DNA of 64,000 bases, taken from contig CAVZBZ010000009.1 of assembly GCA_963773665.1 (NCBI GenBank), positions 62,001-126,000 on the forward strand, in the 5' to 3' direction. Made by a program: the position numbers and the translations under genes. This DNA comes from DATJLY01 sp963773665 (GTDB lineage Bacteria; Pseudomonadota; Alphaproteobacteria; ATCC43930; CGMCC-115725). Positions 34,865 through 42,281 of this stretch are shown here, piece after piece (the first letter of the stretch is position 1; each line of letters begins with the position of its first letter). The notes below the pieces were generated by a model. That model made no database searches. It worked only from the letters and a program-made list of their open reading frames with translations, and was not told where the DNA came from.

Positions 34865-35965
34865 TCAGCGGGCGCCGCTGCGCCCTGCTCTCGGCGCTGG
34901 CGTTACCGTGACCGTTGCCGCTCCCGCCGGCGTCTGGGCAAAAGTCGTCTGCGCGAGGCCGAATTGTTCGATGACCCAGGCATTGGTGCGAAGATGGAGG
35001 GTTACCTCTTCGACCGAAAAGGTAGAGGGAGCCCGTGCGAGGGATACCGGCAAGAGGATTTGGTCTCCCAAGTGACTGTCGAGCGCTGCGCCTGAGGCAT
35101 GGTGCTTCAGAAGCAAGCTCACGGCCTCCTCTGCGACCACTTCCGAGGGTTTTCCGACCACGCCGAGGGCGCTGAACCCGCAACGAATGGAATCATACTC
35201 GGCCACCAGGAATATGCCCGCTCCTGGGGAGGCAGCGCGAACGCGCTCTGCGCCAATGGCGATTTCGGCGCCCAAGGGTTCGAGCAGGGTCCTGGCACGG
35301 TCGCTCATCCGCTGCGGGATATGCGCCGGGAGGTTTGCAGCGACGGCACGGCCGGACACACGGCGCAGGCCGCCGCGTTCCACGCAATCGAACTGTACGA
35401 GCGGACCGCCGCCGCGCTTTCCCGTTCCGGCGATCGTCGCCCGGACCTCCCCGCGGCCGATCGGGTACCACCCCCAGGCTTCAAGCTCCACGGTCGCCGC
35501 GATGCCGATGCGCGCCAATGTCGGCAGCCAAACATCGCATACGTAATCGTAGGACGGGCTCATCGGCAGATGAGTGCCGCCCTGCAAGAGAACGCGGCTC
35601 TCGCCCGAAGCGAGGGCAAGCGGCAAAAGAACCGTCTGCAACACGAGGTTTACCGATCCGGCGCTCCCTCCGGTTCGCGCTTCGGCCACGTCGAACGCAA
35701 ATTCTCCAGCTTTCACTGGCGCGGCGGGAGCAAAGTCCAACTCTTGCGAACCCAGTGCGTCGCCAACCACCTCGGCCTGACAGAGCGCCCCGGCTGCCCG
35801 AACCGCCGTGAGATGTTGAGCGGCGAGGCCGGGGTTCTTGCGGGCCGAACGCATGTTATGGATCCGCACATGACGGCCGGTGATCACAGACAGCGTGAGC
35901 GCGGTGCGGAGTATCTGCCCGCCGCCTTCGCCATATGCGCCGTCGATGTCCAGCGTCTCAACCAT
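34865..35965 (-). CDS. rtcA: RNA 3'-terminal phosphate cyclase RtcA
   Basis: 366 residues. DGAYGEGGGQILRTALTLS and RIHNMRSARKNPGLAAQHLT are the family N-terminal signatures, GTHLPMSPSYDYV follows, and SHLGDQILLPVSLA holds the His (about 298) that forms the covalent AMP adduct. It converts RNA 3'-phosphate to 2',3'-cyclic phosphate, a substrate for RtcB. In E. coli rtcA and rtcB share an operon; here they are 6 kb apart on opposite strands, each near its own FNR-type box. ATG 35965 is preferred over an upstream GTG. Confidence 0.95.
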   Translation of the reverse strand: MVETLDIDGAYGEGGGQILRTALTLSVITGRHVRIHNMRSARKNPGLAAQHLTAVRAAGALCQAEVVGDALGSQELDFAPAAPVKAGEFAFDVAEARTGGSAGSVNLVLQTVLLPLALASGESRVLLQGGTHLPMSPSYDYVCDVWLPTLARIGIAATVELEAWGWYPIGRGEVRATIAGTGKRGGGPLVQFDCVERGGLRRVSGRAVAANLPAHIPQRMSDRARTLLEPLGAEIAIGAERVRAASPGAGIFLVAEYDSIRCGFSALGVVGKPSEVVAEEAVSLLLKHHASGAALDSHLGDQILLPVSLARAPSTFSVEEVTLHLRTNAWVIEQFGLAQTTFAQTPAGAATVTVTPAPRAGRSGAR

Positions 35966-36003
35966 CGACCCTACTATCGCTGCCACCGAGCGCGATGCCC
36001 AAG

Positions 36004-36017
36004 TTGAGCTATGTCAA
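36004..36017. promoter_or_regulatory. FNR/FixK-type box between rtcA and a hypothetical gene
   Basis: TTGAGCTATGTCAA keeps TTGA-N6-TCAA. Centred 45 bp from the rtcA start and 67 bp from the rightward gene. Confidence 0.55.
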
Positions 36018-36077
36018 TGCTATTGGGAAACGACGGTGCATGCTGATTGCATTCAATTTCCTTGGCGGGACCGATCG

Positions 36078-36554
36078 ATGGAGCTGAGGCTCACCCAACT
36101 CGACCTTGATGCGATGCCCGCCGCATTGCGCCGGGACTTGTTCAATTATCTGCAGGTTCGCTGTGCCCAGCCGAGCGAACCATCGGACGATACGGGTTCC
36201 TCGCTCGGGCGGCGCGAGGTAGCGGCGTTGCTCCGGGAGATCAGCTTCGATCGGCTTGGCACGAAGCTGCGGAAGCTTCTGCCCGGTCTTGCGTATGATG
36301 AGGGAGCAAAGCCGCCCACCCGTGAGAAGCTCGCCCAGGCGCTGCCCCCAGCCGAGCGCGCCCAGGTGGCCCGGTATATCGCCGCGCTCAACCGTCTCGC
36401 CGTTCGTGCCGCGAAGCGATCGGATGTCCACCTGTGCCTCTATCATCGCCGCGGGTCGGCTTATACGGTTCACCCGCTCACCCGCCAGGCGCTGCGGGAC
36501 CTTCTGCCACAAATCGAGCATGCCGGCGAGCACGAGGAGCCTCTGTGGGAATGA
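36078..36554 (+). CDS. 158-residue hypothetical protein
   Basis: Starts MELRLTQLDLDAMPAALRRD after GGCGGGA. Helical and charged, with RREVAALLREISFDRLG, ERAQVARYIAALNRLAVRAA and a C-terminal VHLCLYHRRGSAYTVHPLTR. No family recognised. It shares the box at 36004 with rtcA. Confidence 0.6.
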   Translation: MELRLTQLDLDAMPAALRRDLFNYLQVRCAQPSEPSDDTGSSLGRREVAALLREISFDRLGTKLRKLLPGLAYDEGAKPPTREKLAQALPPAERAQVARYIAALNRLAVRAAKRSDVHLCLYHRRGSAYTVHPLTRQALRDLLPQIEHAGEHEEPLWE

Positions 36555-36575
36555 CCGCTTCGTCGCTTCCGGCGC

Positions 36576-37031
36576 TCATGAGCTAACTGCACGCGGCCTG
36601 GGCCGGTCGGGCGCCGACGGCTCCGAGATGCGCCGCAGGAGGTCGGCAGTAATGTGCTCGCTTGCGTGAACGGAGATGTCTCCGATCGAGACGATCCCCA
36701 CCAGCCGGTTGCTAAGACGGGTGAACACAGGCAAGCGACGGACCTGAAGGGCTGCCATGTGTCCCACGATGTCGGCGATCTCGTCCTCCTCGAGGCAATA
36801 ATGGACCTCTTCGGTCATGACCTCGCTGACCTTGGTCGGCTCGGGGTCTCTCCCCGCGGCTAAGGCACGGACGACGATATCGCGATCGGTGATGACGCCG
36901 ACGACGCGGCTGCCGTCATGGACCGGCAGAAATCCGACATTGAGCCTGTCCATGACCATTGCGGCCTTCCGCAGCGTATCGTCGGGCCCAACCGTTTCTA
37001 CCTGTCGAGTCATGATGTCTGAAACCTTCAC
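36576..37031 (-). CDS. CBS-pair (Bateman) protein
   Basis: 151 residues from GTG 37031, which has GGGAGGAG upstream. CBS1 MKVSDIMTRQVETVGPDDTL to GVITDRDIVVRALAAG; CBS2 VSEVMTEEVHYCLEEDEIAD to GIVSIGDISVHASEH. It has the same plan as the CBS proteins at 22458 and 40912 (GxITDRDI, AAGRD, GDIS/GDLA), so these are paralogues. FNR-type box upstream at 37089. Confidence 0.9.
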   Translation of the reverse strand: MKVSDIMTRQVETVGPDDTLRKAAMVMDRLNVGFLPVHDGSRVVGVITDRDIVVRALAAGRDPEPTKVSEVMTEEVHYCLEEDEIADIVGHMAALQVRRLPVFTRLSNRLVGIVSIGDISVHASEHITADLLRRISEPSAPDRPRPRAVSS

Positions 37032-37088
37032 TGAACCACTCCTCCCAAGGCCGCGTGCTTAGGACAGCAGATCACGGCGGTTCCACCC

Positions 37089-37102
37089 TTGAGCTGGATC
37101 AA
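37089..37102 (-). promoter_or_regulatory. FNR/FixK-type box upstream of a CBS gene
   Basis: TTGAGCTGGATCAA (one base from TTGAT-N4-ATCAA), centred 64 bp from the CBS gene start at 37031. Confidence 0.6.
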
Positions 37103-37503
37103 GACCGCGCAGAGCGCGCTGGCGCTTGGAGCAAAATCTTCAGACCATCATAAGCGATGCGCGCCGTTACGCCGCGCTCTCTCCCGAGAGGGCGTACTCG
37201 CGCTGCGGTGATACGGGCATCGGCCCCAACGATTCCGCTGCCGCAATGCGTGAATATGGCCTGTTTTGTCCCCGCGCGCGCACCAATCGAGCTGGTCGCG
37301 GATCGTAGCGCGGCCGATCGGCCGATGGTCCCGCCGTCTAATCAAGGGCCGTTCCACTCTTGCGCCATCGCCGATATAGAGTGTGATACCGTGGCGCCGA
37401 TAACAACCGCTAAGACTGCTCGGATCGGTGTTCTCGCCGATCGTTGAACTGGCGAGCTTGAGACGGCGTGATTATCGCGCCGCGCACAAGCCTTTACCCC
37501 TCT
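37103..37503. other. gap with possible relic of an exported-protein gene
   Basis: No intact gene. On the reverse strand from about 37440 to 37340 one frame reads like a signal peptide (VLAVVIGATVSHSISAMAQE) and meets a stop a few codons later, with no start codon visible. This suggests a decayed secreted protein, at low confidence. Confidence 0.3.
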
Positions 37504-38724
37504 TCACAGCGGCCAACGGTCGAAGGAGAGCCGGCCGGACAGCAGGTCGTCAGCGAAATGAACGAGCCTTCGGAGGTGGGCCGCGACGACCTCCTCGACG
37601 TCAGAGCGGAAATCCTGGACAAGAGCGTCCGCTACGTGGCGGATGCGTAAGTCGATGATCTGGGGCTCGGTTATCGGATGTCCAATCTGGCTGACCAGAA
37701 AGCACTCGGCAGCCGTGATCTCTTTGATGTCCGCGACCAGAGTTTGAGCAATCAGCCCCGCGGCAAGACTGTAGAGCTTGCCGACATGGCTCACGGGATT
37801 CTTGCCGGCGACACTCTCTATCGTCATGGGCCGATATGGCGTGATAAGGCCATTCGCGCGGTTGCCACGACCAGCCTCGCCGTCGTCCCCGGCCTCTGCC
37901 GAGGTGCCGGTGACCGTCAGATAGAGGCTGTCTGGGGGCCGATCGGCTGTATTGATTTCGACCGCCGCACTTGTACCGAGAGATTGAGCAGCGACCCCAC
38001 GCGCGATCTGATAAACGTCGTGCTTCTTGGCCGCATAGTCCTTGGCACTTGAGATATGCGCATCGATGAAGGCGATGGATATCGTAAAGCGTGCTTCTCC
38101 GCCGACCCGTACTCCCATGACCTTGATGTCTCCGCCGATCTCGGGATGATCTGCCTTCACGCTTGGCGCATTCAGATAGTGCTCGATGGCATGGACCGCA
38201 GCCTCGAGCGGGGTAAGGGGTGCGAAGCCGACGCCGCAGGAGGTATCGTTTGCCAATACGATATTTTCGTGCGATCGCCGCAAGAAGAGATCGGACAGCT
38301 CTTCCGAGGCAGGCCGAAGCATGATGTGCAGCTTTACATGCCGGTCAGCATCGAGTGCCGGCAAATGGATTCGGAACCAGGCGCGACAACTTTCTTCGAT
38401 GATCTGCTCGACGGGTAGTGCGATGCCTTTGAACCGCCGCGTAGCCCGCCCAGCCAGAAAAATCTCGAATGGCTCGATCACGCGGCCGCCGCCGAAGCTG
38501 GGCTCGGCCGCCCCGGCCCAGAGCAGCACCTTGTCGACGTTGTGATGCAGAATCATGCCGAAGCGTTCGCGGTAAAGCCGGCAGAGCGCCTGGCTTGCAG
38601 TTTCGGCTAACGCGTCGCAGATCGAGTCCGGATGCCCCACCCCCTTTCGCTCGACGATTTCGACGGGCGCTGGTGCCGTGTCCGGCAAAAGCCCCAGGTG
38701 CAGCCGATTATTGGGTGTTACCAT
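37504..38724 (-). CDS. mat: archaeal-type S-adenosylmethionine synthetase
   Basis: 406 residues from ATG 38724. EIVERKGVGHPDSICDALAE is the defining N-terminal motif of the archaeal MAT family (PF01941), not of bacterial MetK; further marks are HNVDKVLLWAGAAEPSFGGG, NDTSCGVGFAPLTPLEAAV, GNRANGLITPYRPMTIESVA and GKNPVSHVGKLYSLAAG. It makes S-adenosylmethionine from Met and ATP. Bacterial copies are scattered and usually accompany a normal metK elsewhere. It follows the phosphoribosyltransferase by 14 bp and probably shares its FNR-type promoter. Confidence 0.93.
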   Translation of the reverse strand: MVTPNNRLHLGLLPDTAPAPVEIVERKGVGHPDSICDALAETASQALCRLYRERFGMILHHNVDKVLLWAGAAEPSFGGGRVIEPFEIFLAGRATRRFKGIALPVEQIIEESCRAWFRIHLPALDADRHVKLHIMLRPASEELSDLFLRRSHENIVLANDTSCGVGFAPLTPLEAAVHAIEHYLNAPSVKADHPEIGGDIKVMGVRVGGEARFTISIAFIDAHISSAKDYAAKKHDVYQIARGVAAQSLGTSAAVEINTADRPPDSLYLTVTGTSAEAGDDGEAGRGNRANGLITPYRPMTIESVAGKNPVSHVGKLYSLAAGLIAQTLVADIKEITAAECFLVSQIGHPITEPQIIDLRIRHVADALVQDFRSDVEEVVAAHLRRLVHFADDLLSGRLSFDRWPL

Positions 38725-38738
38725 GCCGTTTTTCTTGC

Positions 38739-39419
38739 TTAGGAGCTGGCGACGGCCTGGCTTACCGGACACGCCGGCGAGGGCGCAGCTTTCTTAAGCA
38801 ACGCAATCACTTCCTCGTCACTGACTTGGTGGAAGTCTCGGTAGAACTGGCCAATTGCGAAAAATGTTTCTGGCGTCTCGAGGCAAACGACTTCGTCAAC
38901 CTCTTGGCGCAGGCCTTCGATCGCTGCGGGCGGAGCAACCGGCACCGATAAGACGAGCTTGGCCGGGTTGCGGCGGCGAACGGCGCGGAGCGCGGCCCGC
39001 ATCGTCGCACCGGTCGCGACACCGTCGTCAACGACGAGCGCCGTTGCGCCCCGAACATCGGCCGGTGGTCGATCTTGGAAATAAAGCTTGCGGCGGCGTT
39101 CGATCTCGTCGAGCTGTCGCGCGATCTCTTGATCCAGATAAGCTTGGGGAACGGCCAATTCTGCCACCATTGCCGGTTCGATGATCTTCTCCAGGTGCTC
39201 GCCATCGACGATCGCGCCTATCGCGAGCTCGGGGCAGCCGGGCGCTCCGATTTTGCGCACGAGAACAACGTCGAGCGGAGCCGCGAGGGTTCGGGCGATC
39301 TCGAAGCCGACAGGCACGCCGCCTCGGGCCAATGCCAGCACGACCGGCCGCTGGGTCTTGAAGCGCAGCAGCGCGCTCGCGAGACGTCGACCTGCCTCTT
39401 GTCGATTGGCGAACAGCAT
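38739..39419 (-). CDS. phosphoribosyltransferase
   Basis: 226 residues from ATG 39419, which has GGGAGG 7 bases upstream. LALARGGVPVGFEIA, the beta-hairpin VLVRKIGAPGCPELAIGAI and the PRPP loop ALVVDDGVATGATM identify the type-I PRTase family often found with dienelactone hydrolases; the base substrate is unknown. The frame stays open upstream into a nitroreductase fragment, so a 279-residue fusion is an alternative product. The mat gene follows 14 bp downstream. Confidence 0.88.
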   Translation of the reverse strand: MLFANRQEAGRRLASALLRFKTQRPVVLALARGGVPVGFEIARTLAAPLDVVLVRKIGAPGCPELAIGAIVDGEHLEKIIEPAMVAELAVPQAYLDQEIARQLDEIERRRKLYFQDRPPADVRGATALVVDDGVATGATMRAALRAVRRRNPAKLVLSVPVAPPAAIEGLRQEVDEVVCLETPETFFAIGQFYRDFHQVSDEEVIALLKKAAPSPACPVSQAVASS

Positions 39420-39578
39420 TTGCGAACCTCCCTCGGCGGCGCCGGTTGCTGACCAGAGAAGCCGCGACACTTCGGCAGTCGTCAAAGCTCCGGGCTGGAA
39501 TTCGCGGACGGACCGTCGGGTCAGCAAAGCCGCCTCAATCGAAGTGCCGCTTTTAAGCCGCGGCTCGGGCAAGTTCAT
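39420..39578 (-). pseudogene. N-terminal fragment of a nitroreductase, in frame with the PRTase
   Basis: Reads MNLPEPRLKSGTSIEAALLT, RRSVREFQPGALTTAEVSRL and LLWSATGAAEGGSQ. This is the first 53 residues of a SagB/ThcOx-type nitroreductase (compare RRSTREYSDRPLSAQTLSDL in the intact gene at 42282). The remaining FMN-binding part is missing and the frame runs on into the phosphoribosyltransferase without a stop. The FNR-type box lies 60 bp before this start, so the fragment retains the promoter. Confidence 0.75.
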
Positions 39579-39631
39579 TGGCAGAGTCTGCCACATGCAC
39601 CCAATTCCACAGCAGAAACAGAGGTCCCTCC

Positions 39632-39645
39632 TTGATTTGGCTCAA
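39632..39645 (-). promoter_or_regulatory. FNR/FixK-type box upstream of PRTase-mat
   Basis: TTGATTTGGCTCAA fits TTGA-N6-TCAA, centred 60 bp from the nitroreductase-fragment start at 39578. Confidence 0.6.
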
Positions 39646-39701
39646 TACCCTTACCGGCAAATCATCGCCGATCGGCGGCGACGTCGATGTGCGATCACGA
39701 G

Positions 39702-40070
39702 CTAGTCAGGCCGCCGCAGCGCCCATTCGGCGGCCGCCACCACCTGCTCTGGAAGATAGGGCTTTCGCACGACCTGGTTGGGATCTATGGGGCCGCGGTC
39801 GCGCAGCAATTCCTGTACGTGAGTCGTCGCGTAGAGGATCTTCAAATCATGCCGCATGCGCCGGGCGATTTTTGCAAGCGCAATCCCGTTGACCGCGCCT
39901 GGCATATGGACATCGGTGAAAAGCAGCTCGATCTCGGGATGCTGACGTAAGATCGGTACGGCTTCCTCTCCGCTTCCCGCTTCGAGGGCCGTATGGCCTG
40001 CGTCTGCAAGCGCTGCGACAACGCCCTCCCTCACGCTGCGCTCATCCTCCGCGACAAGAACGACTGCCAT
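39702..40070 (-). CDS. single-domain response regulator (receiver only)
   Basis: 122 residues from ATG 40070 (GGAG upstream). VLVAEDE gives the acidic pair, LLFTDVHMPG the phospho-acceptor Asp (about 53), ATTH the switch Thr and VRKPY the invariant Lys (103). No output domain. The Phe/Thr-rich VHMPGAVNGIALAK pattern is that of CheY-like receivers paired with hybrid kinases in Rhizobiales; no kinase gene is nearby. It shares the FNR-type box at 40144 with the divergent DUF3775 gene. Confidence 0.9.
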   Translation of the reverse strand: MAVVLVAEDERSVREGVVAALADAGHTALEAGSGEEAVPILRQHPEIELLFTDVHMPGAVNGIALAKIARRMRHDLKILYATTHVQELLRDRGPIDPNQVVRKPYLPEQVVAAAEWALRRPD

Positions 40071-40143
40071 GGACCGCTCCGCAATGATTGAGGCACTCGG
40101 GCGTTGAATCGCAGTACCAGAGCATTGCCCGCGTTCGCGATCG

Positions 40144-40184
40144 TTGATCTGTGTCAATGCCGAGAGCGGCGGATCGGATGTGAT
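40144..40184. promoter_or_regulatory. FNR/FixK-type box with -10-like hexamer
   Basis: TTGATCTGTGTCAA at 40144-40157. TGTGAT at 40179-40184 is centred 31 bp downstream toward the DUF3775 gene. The box centre is 80 bp from the divergent receiver gene. Confidence 0.6.
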
Positions 40185-40205
40185 TCATCCATTCAAGGAG
40201 ATACC

Positions 40206-40619
40206 ATGCTCGAAGCCATAACGGTCCAAGAAGTCCGGCAAATCGCAGATCTAGCAAAGGATGCGCGCAGTACTCGAGACCGCGCGCTCCTGGAGCTACC
40301 GGAACGCGATCTTGGCGAACCGAGGCCGCAGCGAGGCGAACATAACCCCGCCGCGGGGATCGGGCTTGAGCCATTACCTGCCGATCACCCCGCGCGCGTC
40401 GCCTTGCAAAAGGCGGTTGTTGCCCTTTCGGAGGAAGCGCGTTCCGAGCTCCTGGCGCTGGCCTGGATCGGTCGAGGCGAATACGGCGCCAAGGACTGGC
40501 AGCGAGCGGTTCCGGCTGCAGCCGCAATGCTTGCGTTAACGGGCGCAGAAATTCTTGCCGATGAGGCCGACTTGCACGAACAGCTGACAAAGGGGCTTTA
40601 CGAACTTAACGCAAGATGA
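40206..40619 (+). CDS. DUF3775 family protein
   Basis: 137 residues from ATG 40206 (AAGGAGAT upstream). LPADHPARVALQKAVVALSE, LLALAWIGRGEYGAKDWQRA and LHEQLTKGLYELN are the conserved blocks of DUF3775, a helical alphaproteobacterial family of unknown function. Confidence 0.85.
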   Translation: MLEAITVQEVRQIADLAKDARSTRDRALLELPERDLGEPRPQRGEHNPAAGIGLEPLPADHPARVALQKAVVALSEEARSELLALAWIGRGEYGAKDWQRAVPAAAAMLALTGAEILADEADLHEQLTKGLYELNAR

Positions 40620-40911
40620 GCTTTTGTCGGCAGGTTCAACTGCCGCGTCGGTCATTGACTCATAATAATTGCGGCATTCCATATCGCGGCGCGCGGACGA
40701 CGCGCTTTTCGGCAAGTGCGCCGCGCTTCTCGGTAACGATCGGTCGCTGCATCTCGGCCTGTCCGGGCTGGTGCAAAGTCGGGCTAGGGCTGGCGGTAGG
40801 GTTATCGCACTCGTACGATGAGCCGATGACAAGGCAGGCCGAGCCGCTCGATTAGACGGACTACTCGCCACCTTGACATCGACTCCGCGAAGTGCCGAAC
40901 CGAAAGTGCCT
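40620..40911. other. intergenic stretch
   Basis: No supported gene or site. It lies between the DUF3775 gene end and the convergent CBS gene end. Confidence 0.4.
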
Positions 40912-41331
40912 TTAGGCCGGATGCCGTGACACAGCCTCGACCACCTCACCAGTCAGATCATGCGGCACGTGAAGAGCGAGATCACCGATCGACAAGATTC
41001 CAACCATTCGCTTGTTGCGGTTCAAGACCGGCAGCCGATGAATCTGTTTCTTCTCCATGAGCTGTGCCGCTTCCTTGACGTCCTGATCGTCGAAGCAAAA
41101 GCTGATTCCCTTTGACATCGCGTCCCCAACGGTCGTCTTCGAGATGCTGCGGCCCGCTGCGACGGCGCGGCACGCGATATCGCGGTCGGTGATCATTCCG
41201 ACCAATCTGTCATCCTTCCCGACTGGAAGGCAGCCAACATCATCGTCACGCATCTTTTTGGCCGCCTCTCGCAGTGGCATTTCTGGGCCGACCCAGGCGA
41301 CCTGCTTGGACATGATTTCTCGGACGTGCAT
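40912..41331 (-). CDS. CBS-pair (Bateman) protein
   Basis: 139 residues from ATG 41331, preceded by AAGGAGAGG. CBS1 MHVREIMSKQVAWVGPEMPL to GMITDRDIACRAVAAG; CBS2 VGDAMSKGISFCFDDQDVKE to GILSIGDLALHVPHDLTGEV. It is closest in layout to the protein at 22458 (which ends DDLARYSHDLAGLVLEA), so the two are likely duplicates. An FNR-type box and a palindrome lie upstream. Confidence 0.9.
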   Translation of the reverse strand: MHVREIMSKQVAWVGPEMPLREAAKKMRDDDVGCLPVGKDDRLVGMITDRDIACRAVAAGRSISKTTVGDAMSKGISFCFDDQDVKEAAQLMEKKQIHRLPVLNRNKRMVGILSIGDLALHVPHDLTGEVVEAVSRHPA

Positions 41332-41375
41332 TTTCCTCTCCTTGGATGCGGTGGCGGGTTGTGTCTTCCGGCGCC

Positions 41376-41399
41376 CGCCTATGCGCAATAGCATAGGCG
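41376..41399 (-). promoter_or_regulatory. palindrome over the -10 region of a CBS gene
   Basis: CGCCTATGC (41376-41384), six-base loop, GCATAGGCG (41391-41399). It covers the TATGCT hexamer (41390-41395, reverse strand) that is centred 31 bp from the FNR-type box. It could be a repressor operator or a 5'-end hairpin. Confidence 0.5.
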
Positions 41400-41416
41400 C
41401 GCCGCGCGGCCCTTCC

Positions 41417-41430
41417 TTGATGTGGGTCAA
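41417..41430 (-). promoter_or_regulatory. FNR/FixK-type box upstream of a CBS gene
   Basis: TTGATGTGGGTCAA fits TTGA-N6-TCAA; centre 92 bp before the ATG at 41331, with TATGCT at the class II distance. Confidence 0.6.
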
Positions 41431-41444
41431 CAACTCCGGCGACG

Positions 41445-41537
41445 ATTTCTCCAGAACTGGCTTCGCTGGTGGAACGCCCCCGGTCAGGCAATCAATGGTT
41501 CCACGAAGTCAAGTTCGACGGGTATCGCATGCTCGCG
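41445..41537 (+). pseudogene. relic of a LigD-type ATP-dependent DNA ligase
   Basis: Thirty-one codons read ISPELASLVERPRSGNQWFH then EVKFDGYRMLA. This is the adenylation-site segment of LigD ligases, with the AMP-accepting Lys in KFDGYR. The sequence stops resembling a ligase on both sides; the start of the convergent nitroreductase gene end follows within 25 bp. Only this piece survives. Confidence 0.8.
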
Positions 41538-41561
41538 GCGGCGCTTTGCGGCAACGAGTGC

Positions 41562-42260
41562 TCAGCGCAGATCGCGAACTCCGTATCGATTATGATGCGT
41601 GAACTCGCGCACCTCGCGTCGCACACGCAGGTATGGGCCGGATGGATGTTCCTGATAGCCGAGCCGGACAGCGAAAGCGATCTTGCTGAAGCTTGGCATT
41701 TCCAGAATGCGGAGCACGTCTGCTTCCGCCGCCTCCGCGCTAAGAGCGCTCAAAATTTGCATGCCGACGCCGAGAGCCTCAGCCACGAGCCACATATTCT
41801 GCATGACGCATCCCAGGCTCATGAAGCCCAGCACGTCTCCCTCTGACGCTGGGGCTCGCTTCCGCGTGTCGTAGACGACAATCAATAGTGCGGGACAGTT
41901 CTGCATGGAGCTTCCGAGGAAGTCCTCCGGCTTCGCTTCCGGGGTGCGCCATGACGGCGGAAACATGCTTGCCAGCAACCCAGTCCGCTTCCGCAAGAGC
42001 TCCTCTTCTGAAAATGAAAGCTGTCGGTAGTTCTCCCGCATGAATGTTTCGGTGGGCAATGATCGGATGGCGGAGATTGACGTCAAGGTGGCTTCGTCAT
42101 CGACGAAAACGATTTCGAAATTCTGCATGTTGTGTGCCGTGGGTGCCCACCGTGCTGCCTCCAAAATTTGGCGCATATCCTCGCCTGAAACTCGTCGCTG
42201 CGGATCGAAGGATACGCGGGACGAGTGCCTGTTTCGGATGACCTCGAGTACGTCGCGCAT
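41562..42260 (-). CDS. nitroreductase-family FMN oxidoreductase
   Basis: 232 residues. VIRNRHSSRVSFDPQRRVSG and ILEAARWAPTAHNMQNFEIV are the FMN-phosphate-binding start of the nitroreductase fold; LGFMSLGCVMQNMWLVAEAL and VRLGYQE lie in the core and end. Cytoplasmic, reduces nitro compounds or quinones with NAD(P)H. Last gene of the molybdenum-hydroxylase operon; GAGGCATCG precedes the ATG. Confidence 0.88.
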   Translation of the reverse strand: MRDVLEVIRNRHSSRVSFDPQRRVSGEDMRQILEAARWAPTAHNMQNFEIVFVDDEATLTSISAIRSLPTETFMRENYRQLSFSEEELLRKRTGLLASMFPPSWRTPEAKPEDFLGSSMQNCPALLIVVYDTRKRAPASEGDVLGFMSLGCVMQNMWLVAEALGVGMQILSALSAEAAEADVLRILEMPSFSKIAFAVRLGYQEHPSGPYLRVRREVREFTHHNRYGVRDLR

Positions 42261-42281
42261 CGATGCCTCGCGGGCGGCGCT

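Noticed and set aside
27152..36017. A sigma54/RtcR-driven rtcBA operon as in E. coli
   Set aside because: No RtcR gene is present in the window, I saw no GG-N10-GC -24/-12 promoter before the archease gene, and rtcA and rtcB are on opposite strands.
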